Source: Microbacterium halimionae
GTDB lineage: Bacteria > Actinomycetota > Actinomycetes > Actinomycetales > Microbacteriaceae
DNA length: 64,000 bases
Assembly: GCF_011761265.1 (NCBI RefSeq)
Contig: NZ_JAAOZB010000002.1
Span: forward strand, 372,001 to 436,000
Direction: 5' to 3'
Under the pieces are notes generated by a model. The model was given only the letters and a program-made list of their open reading frames with translations. It was not told the DNA's origin and made no database searches. Below, one piece after another: positions 55,301-63,804 of this stretch (within the stretch, counting starts at the first letter, position 1; each line of letters opens with the position of its first letter). Position numbers and translations under genes: made by a program.

Positions 55301-56178
55301 AGGCTCGTCTCGGCAACGTTGGTGGCGAGCACCACGCGGCGGCGGACCCCGGCTATCCGCGACGGCTCGAACACGCGGTGCTGTTCTGCCGCGCTCAGCC
55401 GGCCATAGAGCGGGAGCACTTCGGTGGGCGCGGCATCCTTCGCGTACGCTCCGCGCACAGCATCGGCAGCGTCGCGGATTTCAGCCTCGCCGGGCAGAAA
55501 CACGAGCACGTCGCCCGCGGCTTCACGATCGAGTTCTCGAAGCGCCGCCACCAATCCGTCGAGGTCGTCTTCATCGTTCGGCGGACGGTACCTGATGTCG
55601 ACGGGGTATGTGCGACCAGACACTTCAATGATGGGAGCGGGGGTGCCTGAGGCATCCGCGAAGTGGGCAGCAAAGCTCTGCGGATCGATCGTTGCCGACG
55701 TGATGATCACTTTGAGGTCGGGTCGCTCGGGAAGAATGCGGGTCAAATACCCGAGCAGAAAGTCGATGTTGAGCGAACGTTCATGGGCCTCGTCAACAAT
55801 GATCGTGTCGTACCGGCGCAGCAGACGGTCGCGGTGGATCTCGTTCAACAGGATGCCGTCGGTCATCAACGCGATGCTTGTTTCAGCCGAAACCTTGTCG
55901 GTGAAGCGAACTTTGTAGCCCACCGTCGAGCCGAGCTCCACCTCGAGTTCGCTTGCGATGCGCTCGGCTATCGAACGCGCTGCAATTCGCCGCGGCTGGG
56001 TGTGTGCGATCTTGGTGCGGCCAAGCTCCAGGCAGATCTTCGGCAGCTGCGTCGTTTTACCCGACCCGGTTGCACCCGCGACAATGACGACCTGGTGGTC
56101 TGCAATCGCGCGCGAAATCTCTTCCCGCGCGGCGCTGACGGGCAGCTCGGGCGGAAACGTGATGACGGGCTGAGACAT
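52303..56178 (-). CDS. hrpA: ATP-dependent RNA helicase HrpA
   Basis: A 1,291-residue DEAH-box helicase. The motifs are VAGATGSGKTTQLPKICL (Walker A), VDEAHERSLNIDF (DEAH), TSATID (motif III), and QRAGRAGRTAPG (motif VI). The long C-terminal part (DUF3418, after residue ~700) is the HrpA-specific extension. It unwinds RNA or acts on stalled ribosomes in the cytoplasm. The length is normal for HrpA. The start (MSQPVITFPPELP) is close to the motif. Confidence 0.93.
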   Translation of the reverse strand: MSQPVITFPPELPVSAAREEISRAIADHQVVIVAGATGSGKTTQLPKICLELGRTKIAHTQPRRIAARSIAERIASELEVELGSTVGYKVRFTDKVSAETSIALMTDGILLNEIHRDRLLRRYDTIIVDEAHERSLNIDFLLGYLTRILPERPDLKVIITSATIDPQSFAAHFADASGTPAPIIEVSGRTYPVDIRYRPPNDEDDLDGLVAALRELDREAAGDVLVFLPGEAEIRDAADAVRGAYAKDAAPTEVLPLYGRLSAAEQHRVFEPSRIAGVRRRVVLATNVAETSLTVPGIRYVVDIGTARITRYSPRSKIQRLPIEPISQASAQQRAGRAGRTAPGIAIRLYAEDDFASRDEYTDPEILRTSLASVILQMLSLGFGDITAFPFLTPPDSRGVKAAFDLLLELGAVRTNGIGKNARTTLTDTGHELSRLPIDPRFARMLVEAKRGDVLADVMPIVAGMSIQDVRERPEEVREQADRLHARFTDPTSDFLALLNLWNYLREQQEALGSSAFRRLCRSEHLNYVRVREWTDVHRQLSAQLGRPRGSSDAADPDAVHKAIMAGLLSQIGILDERTPTRDAKGASKETSTRRGGEYLGARGARFAIFPGSGLKKKRPAAVMAAELVETSRLFARTVAAIDPEWAEALAPDLIKRQVSDPHWSKDAGAAVAAEKITLFGVEIVPRRRIQLARIDRPLAREMFLRHALVEEEWDATRLDKKLTAFSRRNLELRRRLEKIEERERRRDILVGDEAVYAFYNTRIPSDVFDVRSFEAWWRDAMTRTPRLLDMSESDLVDDASRADERDFPTRWHQRDQVLSLTYRFEPGAADDGVTVVVPLALLASITVDGFDWQVPGLRPELITGLLRALPKAIRRHVVPAADWAATFAEQVADLGPEHTDGAPAQSLRAALASLVQRVANQPVTADSFELDRVPAHLHVSFRAVDERGRTVGSDRDLIALQTRLAARTRSSVERSLRTKKPEPTRDAARVAALAPQASSASVASRSGLTSWDIDDLPAVVDSRVAGGIVRGYPALVDDGESVSLRIEATADAAVVANTAGVRRLVLLAVPSAASYVLEHLTAAEKLALAASPYSSAKALIEDCRVAVADDVISRHARADGVRTKEQFEQVRAAFSAASVETVFNTVALTARILTLSRDVERSLKGQNSMTLLGALGDIRGQLAGLIFPGFVSRTGSRQLTHLPRYLSGILGRLQILPDNPGRDRSRMTEFERAQVAFTDAGGTIPAAPDAPAGIIHARWLLEEYRMSLFAQTLGTAESVSLQRIQKALKE

Positions 56179-56215
56179 AGCCTCTTATCGTATTCCCTCG
56201 CGGTGCCTACTGCGG

Positions 56216-57763
56216 CTAGATCCAGGTCGGCAACCAGTTGTGCAGGCGCCAGAAGTCGTAGGGCACCGGAAGCGCTGTCCACACGGGATACCAGAATGCC
56301 GAAAGCGCAATCACCACGATCAAGAAAATGATCACGCTACGCTGCCCAGATTTTCGTCGGTGCACGGGTGCGTGCCGAGAACCCGCGATTTCACGAAGCG
56401 CAAAGGTGAGCGCCAGCACGAGGAAGGGCAGCATTGCGATTGTGTAGAACTGGAAAATTGTGCGCTCGGGGTAGAGCAGCCACGGAACGTACGTGACGGC
56501 GATTCCGGTGAGTACGAGCGCGAAGCGCCAGTCGCGAGTGACGACGAAGCGGTAGATCAAGAACAGAGCAGCGGCGATGCTTGCCCACCAGATGAGCGGG
56601 TTAGGAATCGATGACACTGCCTGGACGCTGCCGTCTTGATCCCAATACATCGACGTTGGACGTACAAGCAACGGCCACTGCCAGGCCGGGCTCGCGTAGC
56701 TGTGCGCCGTGGATAGTCCGACGTGGAACGCATACATCGACTCGTGGTAGTTCCAGAGGCTCTGGAACGACTCGGGGACCCATGCCCAAAAACCTGTCGC
56801 GGGGTTATCCACCGCAGACGAACGGTCGTAACCGCCCGACGTGACGAGCCAGCCCGTCCACGATGACAGGTAGACGATGACCGACACGGGCACCAGAAGC
56901 AGAAAAGATGCCACGCCCTGGCGGACGGCATCCAGCGGCCAGAATTCCACTCCCGCGCGCCGTCGCGCGAGAGCATCGGAGACAACGACGTAGATGCCGA
57001 CACCGGCGATCACGTAGAGCCCCGACCACTTGACTGCCGTCGCCGCGCCGGCTGCGGCGCCGGCCGCGATCAGCCAGGGGCGGTTCCAGAGCATCGGGCC
57101 CCAGAACACTGGTCCCTCTCTGTTCGCCATGTTGATGGCTAGGCGCTCGAGATGCCAGCGGCGATCGAAGATCAAAAACCAGAACGTCAAGAGGATAAAG
57201 AACGTCAGAAACATGTCGAGCAGCGTTGTGCGGCTCATCACGATGGCGAGTCCATCTATTGCCATGAGAGACCCGGCAATGCTCGCAAACACCGTCGAGC
57301 GGGTCAGAGCACGAGCGACGAGGTAAACGAGCAGCACTGTTACCGTGCCGAAGAGGGCGACCGAGAACCGCCACCCGAACGATGAATCAGGCCCGAACAG
57401 ACACATGCCCGCGCCGATAAGCCACTTGCCCAATGGCGGGTGTACAACGTAGCTGCCCGTCGACAAGAAGATGTCGGTTGACCCGGACGTGAAGAGGTCG
57501 TCCGCGCCATCGGGCCAGTTCGCGGGGTACCCGAGAATCCACTGGCTCCAGGCATCCTTCACGTAATAGGTCTCATCGAACACCAGCGAGTGCGGCTGGC
57601 CCAACCGGAAGAAACGCAAAAAGCCCGCCAGGAGGGTGATGGCAAGCGGGGCAAAAATATTGAGTCTGTGCTGCAGCCGCAACGAAGCGTGCAGACGCGC
57701 GGCCCACCTGTCGTAGTGAGAGGGCGGCTCGATCGGAACGAGCGGCGGCGCGGTATCCGTCAC
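56216..57763 (-). CDS. Dolichyl-phosphate-mannose--protein mannosyltransferase (GT39)
   Basis: A 515-residue polytopic glycosyltransferase with about ten to eleven hydrophobic helices. The acidic first loop is LVFDETYYVKDAWSQW (the catalytic Asp-Glu pair), with the VHPPLGKWLIGAG motif. The C-terminal region (SWTGWLVTSGGYDRS, FHVGLSTAHSYASPAWQWPLL) is the PMT C-terminal module. It transfers mannose from polyprenyl-P-mannose to Ser/Thr of exported proteins. Divergent from rsmI by 20 bp. Confidence 0.92.
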   Translation of the reverse strand: MTDTAPPLVPIEPPSHYDRWAARLHASLRLQHRLNIFAPLAITLLAGFLRFFRLGQPHSLVFDETYYVKDAWSQWILGYPANWPDGADDLFTSGSTDIFLSTGSYVVHPPLGKWLIGAGMCLFGPDSSFGWRFSVALFGTVTVLLVYLVARALTRSTVFASIAGSLMAIDGLAIVMSRTTLLDMFLTFFILLTFWFLIFDRRWHLERLAINMANREGPVFWGPMLWNRPWLIAAGAAAGAATAVKWSGLYVIAGVGIYVVVSDALARRRAGVEFWPLDAVRQGVASFLLLVPVSVIVYLSSWTGWLVTSGGYDRSSAVDNPATGFWAWVPESFQSLWNYHESMYAFHVGLSTAHSYASPAWQWPLLVRPTSMYWDQDGSVQAVSSIPNPLIWWASIAAALFLIYRFVVTRDWRFALVLTGIAVTYVPWLLYPERTIFQFYTIAMLPFLVLALTFALREIAGSRHAPVHRRKSGQRSVIIFLIVVIALSAFWYPVWTALPVPYDFWRLHNWLPTWI

Positions 57764-57783
57764 AGCGTCAAGCCTAAGCTGGA

Positions 57784-58641
57784 GTGGTGATCATCCTCGC
57801 GGCGACGCCGATCGGAAACCTCGGAGACGTAACTCGGCGACTCGTGGAAGCGCTCGAGAACGCGACGGTTGTCGCAGCCGAAGACACCCGCACGACGCAG
57901 CGACTGCTCGCGGGCCTTGGCATTACAAACCGGCCTCGCCTGATTGCGGTGCACGATCACAACGAGAAAGAGCGGGCAGCGGAGATCATCGCGCTCGCCG
58001 AGACCGACGACGTGCTGGTGATCTCGGATGCCGGAATGCCCACCGTCAGTGACCCCGGCTACGGGCTCGTTTCCGCTGCGATCGCCGCGGGCGTGACGGT
58101 CACGGCGCTGCCTGGCCCAAGCGCCGTGCTCACGGCGCTTGCCGTCGCGGGGCTACCGACAGACCGCTTCACTTTTGAAGGATTTTTGCCGCGTAAACCC
58201 GCTGAGCGTCGCGCGCAGCTGGTGGCATTGTCTTCTGAGACTCGCACGATGGTGTTTTTCGAGTCCCCCGCGCGGACGGGTGCCGCACTCGTCGACATGG
58301 CGGCGGCGTTCGGCGATGACCGGCAGGGAGCCGTTTGTCGCGAACTCACCAAGTTCTACGAAGAGGTCGTTCGTGGCCCTGTCGCCGAATTAGCGAAATG
58401 GGCAGAAGACGGTGTGCGCGGCGAAGTCGTGCTTGTCGTGGGCGGCTCACACGAAGAGCCGGTCTCTTTTCCGGCAGCTGTCGCGCAGGTGACTGAGCTG
58501 GTTGCCGCGGGCGGCCGCTTGAAAGAAGCCGTGCGCGAAGTCGCCGGTCACACTGGCCACTCCTCGCGCGACCTCTACCAGGCGGCTCTTGGCGCGAAAG
58601 GGCCCGGTGCGAAGGCGCCCGGCAACAAAGACAGCGCGTAA
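57784..58641 (+). CDS. rsmI: 16S rRNA (cytidine(1402)-2'-O)-methyltransferase
   Basis: A 285-residue tetrapyrrole-methylase-fold protein: ILAATPIGNLGDVTRR, AAEDTRTTQRLLAGL, ISDAGMPTVSDPGYGLV, FEGFLPRKPAERRAQL and VFFESPAR are all RsmI hallmarks. It O-methylates C1402 in the ribosomal P site. GTG 57784 (or 57787) is the start. Adjacent to metG and rsmA as in many actinobacterial genomes. Confidence 0.96.
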   Translation: MVIILAATPIGNLGDVTRRLVEALENATVVAAEDTRTTQRLLAGLGITNRPRLIAVHDHNEKERAAEIIALAETDDVLVISDAGMPTVSDPGYGLVSAAIAAGVTVTALPGPSAVLTALAVAGLPTDRFTFEGFLPRKPAERRAQLVALSSETRTMVFFESPARTGAALVDMAAAFGDDRQGAVCRELTKFYEEVVRGPVAELAKWAEDGVRGEVVLVVGGSHEEPVSFPAAVAQVTELVAAGGRLKEAVREVAGHTGHSSRDLYQAALGAKGPGAKAPGNKDSA

Positions 58642-58687
58642 TCGTCATACGGCGAGCGGCGGCATCCATCGCAACTAGAATTCTCTG

Positions 58688-60265
58688 GTGAGCACGGACC
58701 GATCTTTTTACATCACGACGCCGATTTACTATCCGAGCGACGTACCGCACATCGGCCATGGCTACACGACGGTCGCCGTCGATGCTCTGGCCCGCTGGCA
58801 CCGTCAGTCAGGGGACGACACCTGGATGCTGACGGGCACCGACGAGCACGGTCAGAAAATGATGCGTGCCGCCGCCGCCAACGGAGCTACCCCGCAAGAG
58901 TGGGTCGACAAGCTCGTGAGCGAGTCGTGGTTTCCGCTGCTCGAGACTCTCGACGTCGCAAACGACGACTTCATTCGCACCACTCAGCCCCGTCACGAAG
59001 AGCGAGTACGCGAGTTCGTGCAGGCAATTTACGACCGCGGCTACATCTACGCCGGCGAATTCGAAGCGCTGTATTGCGTCGGCTGCGAAGAGTTCAAGAC
59101 CGAGTCAGAGATTCTCGACGGCACCGGTGCTTTCGAAGGGCTCAAGGTGTGCGCCATCCACTCCAAGCCGCTTGAGCTGCTGCAGGAGAAGAACTATTTC
59201 TTCAAGCTCAGCGAGTTTCAAGACCGCTTGCTTGAGCTCTACCGCACCGAGCCCGACTTCGTGCGGCCCGAGTCTGCGCGCAACGAAGTTGTCTCGTTCG
59301 TCAAGCAGGGTCTGAAAGATCTTTCGATCTCGCGTTCGACCTTCGACTGGGGCATCACCGTCCCGTGGGACGAATCGCACGTCATCTACGTGTGGGTCGA
59401 CGCTCTCCTCAACTACGCGACGGCCGTCGGTTTCGGTTCAGACCCCGAGCAGTTCGAGAAGCGCTGGCCCGCCTATCACGTCGTGGGTAAAGACATCCTG
59501 CGTTTTCACGCCGTCATCTGGCCCGCCATGCTCATGGCTGCCGGCGTCGACGTGCCCAAGGGTGTTTTCGCGCACGGCTGGTTGCTTGTCGGCGGCGAGA
59601 AAATGTCGAAGTCGAAACTCACGGGTATCGCGCCGACCGAAATCACGGACGTTTTCGGGTCCGATGCGTACCGCTTCTATTTCCTCTCAGCGATTGCGTT
59701 CGGGCAAGACGGCTCGTTCTCATGGGAAGACCTTTCTGCCCGCTACCAGGCTGAACTTGCCAACGGCTTCGGCAACCTGGCATCCCGCACGATCGCGATG
59801 ATCGAGCGCTACTTCGACGGCGTTGTGCCGGCCGCGGGCGCATCGACTCCGGCCGACGATGTCGTTGCAAAGACGGTTGCGGATGCTGCATCCGCCGCCG
59901 ACGCCGCCATCGAACGGTTCCGCATCGATGAGGCAGTCACCGCGATCTGGATGATCGTCGACGTGCTGAACGGGTACATCACCGAGAACGAACCGTGGGC
60001 GCTCGCAAAAGACGACGCGCAGCGTGAGCGGCTTGGCACGGTGCTGTACACGGCAGCCGAGGGGCTCCGTGCCCTCGCGGTGCTGCTGTCACCTGTGATG
60101 CCGGTAGCGACCGAGAAGCTGTGGACATCGCTTGGCGTCGCAGACGCACTCGGTGCCCTCCAGGCTCAGCCGCTTCGCGACGCAGGGCGGTGGGCGCAGC
60201 TCCCCGTCGGCACGAAGGTCGCGGCGCTGTCGCCCCTCTTCCCGCGCATCGAACAGTCAGTATGA
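58688..60265 (+). CDS. metG: Methionyl-tRNA synthetase
   Basis: A 525-residue class I synthetase. The HIGH motif is PHIGHGY (about residue 22), the KMSKS loop is EKMSKSKLTG (about 305), with a zinc-knuckle Cys pair (CVGCEEFKTE). It is cytoplasmic, charging tRNA(Met). GTG start. Its stop overlaps the tatD ATG in an ATGA, so both are coupled. Confidence 0.97.
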   Translation: MSTDRSFYITTPIYYPSDVPHIGHGYTTVAVDALARWHRQSGDDTWMLTGTDEHGQKMMRAAAANGATPQEWVDKLVSESWFPLLETLDVANDDFIRTTQPRHEERVREFVQAIYDRGYIYAGEFEALYCVGCEEFKTESEILDGTGAFEGLKVCAIHSKPLELLQEKNYFFKLSEFQDRLLELYRTEPDFVRPESARNEVVSFVKQGLKDLSISRSTFDWGITVPWDESHVIYVWVDALLNYATAVGFGSDPEQFEKRWPAYHVVGKDILRFHAVIWPAMLMAAGVDVPKGVFAHGWLLVGGEKMSKSKLTGIAPTEITDVFGSDAYRFYFLSAIAFGQDGSFSWEDLSARYQAELANGFGNLASRTIAMIERYFDGVVPAAGASTPADDVVAKTVADAASAADAAIERFRIDEAVTAIWMIVDVLNGYITENEPWALAKDDAQRERLGTVLYTAAEGLRALAVLLSPVMPVATEKLWTSLGVADALGALQAQPLRDAGRWAQLPVGTKVAALSPLFPRIEQSV

Positions 60266-61266
60266 CCACCGACTCCACGCCCGACTTGCCCGTTTTTGCG
60301 GGTGGGGCGGCGCCCACACCCGCGAAAACGGGCAAGTCAGCGGGGGGGAACGGGGCCACACGACCCCAAACGGCGGCGGGAGAGTTCGACGCGAGCACGT
60401 ATGTGCGCGAGCGCACGGCCGACGGGCGCAAAGAGCTGCGCTACCCCGAGTCGCCTGAGCCGCTCAGCGTGCCCGTGTACGACAACCACACCCACCTCGA
60501 GATCGCTGACGGCGACAATCCGATGACGCTCGAGCAGCAGCTCGACCGGGCCGCCGCGGTCGGGGTGATCGGTGTTGTGCAGGCGGGTGGCGACATTGAA
60601 TCGAGCCGCTGGTCGGCGCATGCTGCGGCATCCGATCCGCGCGTGCTTGCCGCTGTTGCGATTCACCCTAACGAGGCTCCGGTCTACGCCGCCGCGGGCA
60701 GGCTCGACGAGGCTATCGCCGTGATCGATGAGCTTGCGGCACAGCCACGCGTGCGAGCGATTGGTGAGACAGGACTCGACTTTTTCCGGACGGAAGCCGA
60801 CGGCATCCCGGCACAACTCGAAAGCTTCGAAGCGCACATCGCGCTCGCCAAGAAGCACGACATCGCGATGCAGATCCACGACCGAGATGCCCACGACGCC
60901 GTGCTCGAGACGCTGCTTCGTGTTGGCGCGCCAGAACTAACCGTGTTCCACTGCTTCTCCGGTGACGACGCGATGGCGCGACTGGCAGCCGAGCGCGGCT
61001 ACTACCTGTCGTTCGCGGGCAACGTGACGTTCAAGAACGCACAGAACCTCCGTGACGCGCTAGCCGTTACTCCCCGGGAGCGCATCCTGGTTGAAACGGA
61101 TGCCCCGTTCCTGACTCCGACCCCGCATCGAGGCCGTCCGAACGCGCCGTATCTCGTGCCCGTGACAGTGCGGTTCATGGCGGCAGAACTCGGCGTCGGC
61201 GTTGATGAGCTCTGTGCTCAGATATCGGCCAACACACTCGAGGTCTACGGTTCGTTCGGCGCGTAG
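60262..61266 (+). CDS. tatD: TatD-family metal-dependent hydrolase
   Basis: A 334-residue TIM-barrel hydrolase (DNase or phosphodiesterase). Metal-binding residues are in DNHTHLEI (His-x-His), GETGLDFF (Glu), QIHDRDA (His), VFHCFSG (His) and ETDAPFLTP (Asp). The first ~55 residues are an extension (PDLPVFAGGAAPTPAKTGKS) encoded by a long palindrome. The ATG overlaps metG by 4 bp. The barrel itself seems intact. Confidence 0.9.
   Translation: MTTDSTPDLPVFAGGAAPTPAKTGKSAGGNGATRPQTAAGEFDASTYVRERTADGRKELRYPESPEPLSVPVYDNHTHLEIADGDNPMTLEQQLDRAAAVGVIGVVQAGGDIESSRWSAHAAASDPRVLAAVAIHPNEAPVYAAAGRLDEAIAVIDELAAQPRVRAIGETGLDFFRTEADGIPAQLESFEAHIALAKKHDIAMQIHDRDAHDAVLETLLRVGAPELTVFHCFSGDDAMARLAAERGYYLSFAGNVTFKNAQNLRDALAVTPRERILVETDAPFLTPTPHRGRPNAPYLVPVTVRFMAAELGVGVDELCAQISANTLEVYGSFGA
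60283..60338. repeat. Long palindromic element inside tatD
   Basis: A 22-bp arm (60283-60304) pairs with 60317-60338, with only one T-G wobble, around a GC-rich 12-nt centre that itself forms GGGC/GCCC. It is in frame and adds about 19 residues to TatD. The look is that of a REP-like or coding-palindrome insertion. Confidence 0.8.
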
Positions 61267-61306
61267 CGCCAGCGGCGTCTAGCGCGCCGAACGAACCAGA
61301 GCTCCG

Positions 61307-62764
61307 CTAGGCCTTCGTCTTTTTCGGTTTTTGGGTGAAGAGGGTCTCGGTCTTCTCTAGCTCCATGCCCTTTGTCTCCGGTACGCGCAGCAGCACGTAG
61401 AAGAACGAGAGAGCGGCAAATGCGGCGTACATGCTGTACGTAAGCGGAAGCGACCAGCTCGACATCGCAGGGAACGACACTGTGATGAGGAAGTTGGCGA
61501 TCCACTGCGCACCTGCGGCGACACCGAGTGCCTTGCCACGAATTCGGCTGGGGAAGATTTCGCCGAGCAGCACCCAGACGAGAGGGCCCCATGACGCTCC
61601 GAAGCCGACAACGAAGAGGTTGGCGGCAACAAGCGCGACGGGACCCCATGCACCGGGCAACGACACTTCGCCATCGACGGTGACCGAGAAAGCGAACGCG
61701 AGCGCCATGGCGCCGAGAGACACCGTCATCATGATGGAACCGGTCAAGAGAATCGGCTTTCGACCGATACGGTCGACCAAGAAGATGGCGATAAGAGTAA
61801 CGAGAACGTTCGTGACCGAGGTGATCACACCGATAAGTAGCGAATTGCTTTCATTGAATCCGACCGCTTTCCAGAGCGTCGTGGAGTAGTAGAAGATCAC
61901 GTTGATGCCGACGAACTGCTGGAAGACCGACAGGATGATTCCCACCCAGACGATCGACTGGAGTCCCAGCACGGGTCCTCGAAGCGTCGCGTTGGAGTTC
62001 TTACGGTCCGCGTCGATGCTGTTTCTGATGTCTCGCATCGTGTGCTTGAGGTCAGCGGAGGGCACGAGGCGCGCGAAGATTTCTTCTGCGTCGTCGTCGC
62101 GGCCCTTGGCCATCAGGTACCGCGGTGATTCCGGAATCGTGAACGACAGGAGTCCGTAGACAGCTGCGGGCACGACGCCCACGAGGAACATCCAGCGCCA
62201 GGCTTCGAGGCCGAGCCAGAGCGTTTCAGAGGCGCCCCCGGCGCCCCAGACCATGACCGCGTCGCTCAAAAGTGCGGCGAAAATACCGAGCGTGATGGCG
62301 AGCTGCTGGAGAGATGCCAGGCCGCCGCGAATCTGACGCGGCGCTATTTCGGCGATATACGCCGGGGCCACAACCGAGGCGATACCGATACCGATACCGC
62401 CGATGACTCGCCAAAGAATGAGATCGGGAACGCTGAACGTTAGTCCCGAACCGATGGAGCTGACGAGGAACATGATCGCCCCGAGTCGCATGACGCGCAG
62501 GCGCCCCCAGCGATCCGAAAGGTTTCCGGCCAGCAGCGCTCCCACGGCACAACCGAGAAGCGCGACAGCCACGACAAAACCGGTGAGCACGTCACCAATG
62601 TCGAAATTGCCTTGGATCGAATCGACGGCACCGTTGATGACGGATGAATCGAAACCAAAAAGAAAGCCGCCTACGGCGGCGGCTACCGAAAGCCCGATCG
62701 CGCGGCGCCCGAACGGGCTACGCAGCGAGAAGGCGTCGGAGGGAATCGCACCTGTGCTGGTCAT
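61307..62764 (-). CDS. Sugar porter family MFS transporter
   Basis: A 485-residue member of the sugar porter family, twelve helices. Hallmarks: GGFLFGFDSSVINGA, GNLSDRWGRLRVM, RVIGGIGIGIASVVAPAYIAEIAPRQIRGGLASLQQL, PESPRYLMAKGR, QQFVGINVIFYYS and VPETKGMELE. A monosaccharide:proton symporter; the sugar is unknown. Divergent from rsmA. Confidence 0.93.
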   Translation of the reverse strand: MTSTGAIPSDAFSLRSPFGRRAIGLSVAAAVGGFLFGFDSSVINGAVDSIQGNFDIGDVLTGFVVAVALLGCAVGALLAGNLSDRWGRLRVMRLGAIMFLVSSIGSGLTFSVPDLILWRVIGGIGIGIASVVAPAYIAEIAPRQIRGGLASLQQLAITLGIFAALLSDAVMVWGAGGASETLWLGLEAWRWMFLVGVVPAAVYGLLSFTIPESPRYLMAKGRDDDAEEIFARLVPSADLKHTMRDIRNSIDADRKNSNATLRGPVLGLQSIVWVGIILSVFQQFVGINVIFYYSTTLWKAVGFNESNSLLIGVITSVTNVLVTLIAIFLVDRIGRKPILLTGSIMMTVSLGAMALAFAFSVTVDGEVSLPGAWGPVALVAANLFVVGFGASWGPLVWVLLGEIFPSRIRGKALGVAAGAQWIANFLITVSFPAMSSWSLPLTYSMYAAFAALSFFYVLLRVPETKGMELEKTETLFTQKPKKTKA

Positions 62765-62812
62765 AGCCGTCAGAATATCCCCTGCGGGGCGCCGAGACGT
62801 CGTATTGACAGA

Positions 62813-62826
62813 ACCCTAGCTAGGGT
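62813..62826. promoter_or_regulatory. ACCCTAGCTAGGGT palindrome between sugar porter and rsmA
   Basis: A perfect 14-bp palindrome lying 49 bp upstream of the sugar porter start and 7 bp before the rsmA ATG. Its half-site ACCCT/AGGGT recurs in the hxl palindrome, though the spacing differs. Likely an operator for the sugar porter. Confidence 0.5.
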
Positions 62827-62833
62827 GAGAAGT

Positions 62834-63679
62834 ATGTCTGTGACCCTGCTCGGCGCTACCGAGATTCGCGCCCTCGCTGGCGAACTCGACGTGACACCCA
62901 CCAAGAAGCTCGGCCAGAACTTCGTCGTTGATGCAAACTCGGTGCGCAAAATCGTGCACGTTGCCCGGGTTACCGACAGCGACAAGGTTGTTGAAATCGG
63001 CCCGGGGCTCGGCTCTTTGACGCTGGCGATCCTGGAAACGGGCGCCTCTATGGTTGCTGTCGAGATCGATCACAGGCTGGCCGCGCGACTCGCCCAGACT
63101 GCTGCAGCTCACGGGGTGCCCGACGGCGCGCTCACAGTGATCGACGCCGATGCGCTTCACATCCTGGAACTGCCGGGTGCCCCCGACGTTCTTGTCGCGA
63201 ACCTGCCCTACAACATTTCGGTCCCCGTGCTGCTCCACTTTCTTGAGCACTTCGACTCGTTGAGGCGTGGCGTCGTGATGGTGCAGGCCGAAGTCGGCGA
63301 GCGTCTCGCCGCAGCTCCCGGATCTAAGATTTACGGCTCGCCGAGCGCAAAAGCTGCCTGGTATGGGTCGTGGCGTCTCGCAGGCACCGTTTCGCGGCAG
63401 GTGTTTTGGCCGGTCCCCAACGTCGATAGCGTGCTCGTGGCTTTCGAGCGGGATGCTGCGCCCCGAGGTAGTGACGACGAACGCCGCAGCACGTTCCGCA
63501 TCATCGACGCCGCGTTCGGTCAACGACGCAAGATGCTGCGCCAGGCGCTCGCGAGCGTTCTGGGCGGAACCGCCGCCGAGGCATCCGAGATTCTGGTGCG
63601 CGCCGGCGTTGCCCCCACATCGCGAGGCGAACAGCTGGGCATAGACGACTTTCAGCGGATCGCTCAGACGCTCGGATAA
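62834..63679 (+). CDS. rsmA: 16S rRNA (adenine(1518)-N6/(1519)-N6)-dimethyltransferase
   Basis: A 281-residue KsgA/Dim1 methyltransferase: PTKKLGQNFVVDANSVRKI, VVEIGPGLGSLT (motif I), VAVEIDHRLA, DALH, VANLPYNISVPVL (NLPY motif IV), and FWPVPNVDS. It dimethylates two adjacent adenosines late in 30S assembly. ATG 62834 is used; GTG 62825 is possible but lies over the palindrome-adjacent sequence. Confidence 0.96.
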   Translation: MSVTLLGATEIRALAGELDVTPTKKLGQNFVVDANSVRKIVHVARVTDSDKVVEIGPGLGSLTLAILETGASMVAVEIDHRLAARLAQTAAAHGVPDGALTVIDADALHILELPGAPDVLVANLPYNISVPVLLHFLEHFDSLRRGVVMVQAEVGERLAAAPGSKIYGSPSAKAAWYGSWRLAGTVSRQVFWPVPNVDSVLVAFERDAAPRGSDDERRSTFRIIDAAFGQRRKMLRQALASVLGGTAAEASEILVRAGVAPTSRGEQLGIDDFQRIAQTLG

Positions 63680-63696
63680 CGAACCTTTTTTGGAAT

Positions 63697-63718
63697 GTTC
63701 ATATGTTGTTACCAGCGC
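63697..63718 (+). promoter_or_regulatory. Possible PHO-box-like direct repeat before phosphoesterase gene
   Basis: Two 11-nt units, GTTCATATGTT and GTTACCAGCGC, resemble the actinobacterial PHO box (GTTCAC-type, 11-bp steps). A TGTTACC/GGTAACA pair (63707-63713, 63735-63741) lies in the same stretch. A phosphate link to the downstream phosphoesterase is suggestive only. Confidence 0.3.
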
Positions 63719-63804
63719 CGCTATGAAACATGCCGGTAACATAACGAGCACGTTCCGCTGAACCACCATCCCGATGCCCGAGATGCGGAGCGCCAGGAGA
63801 CATC

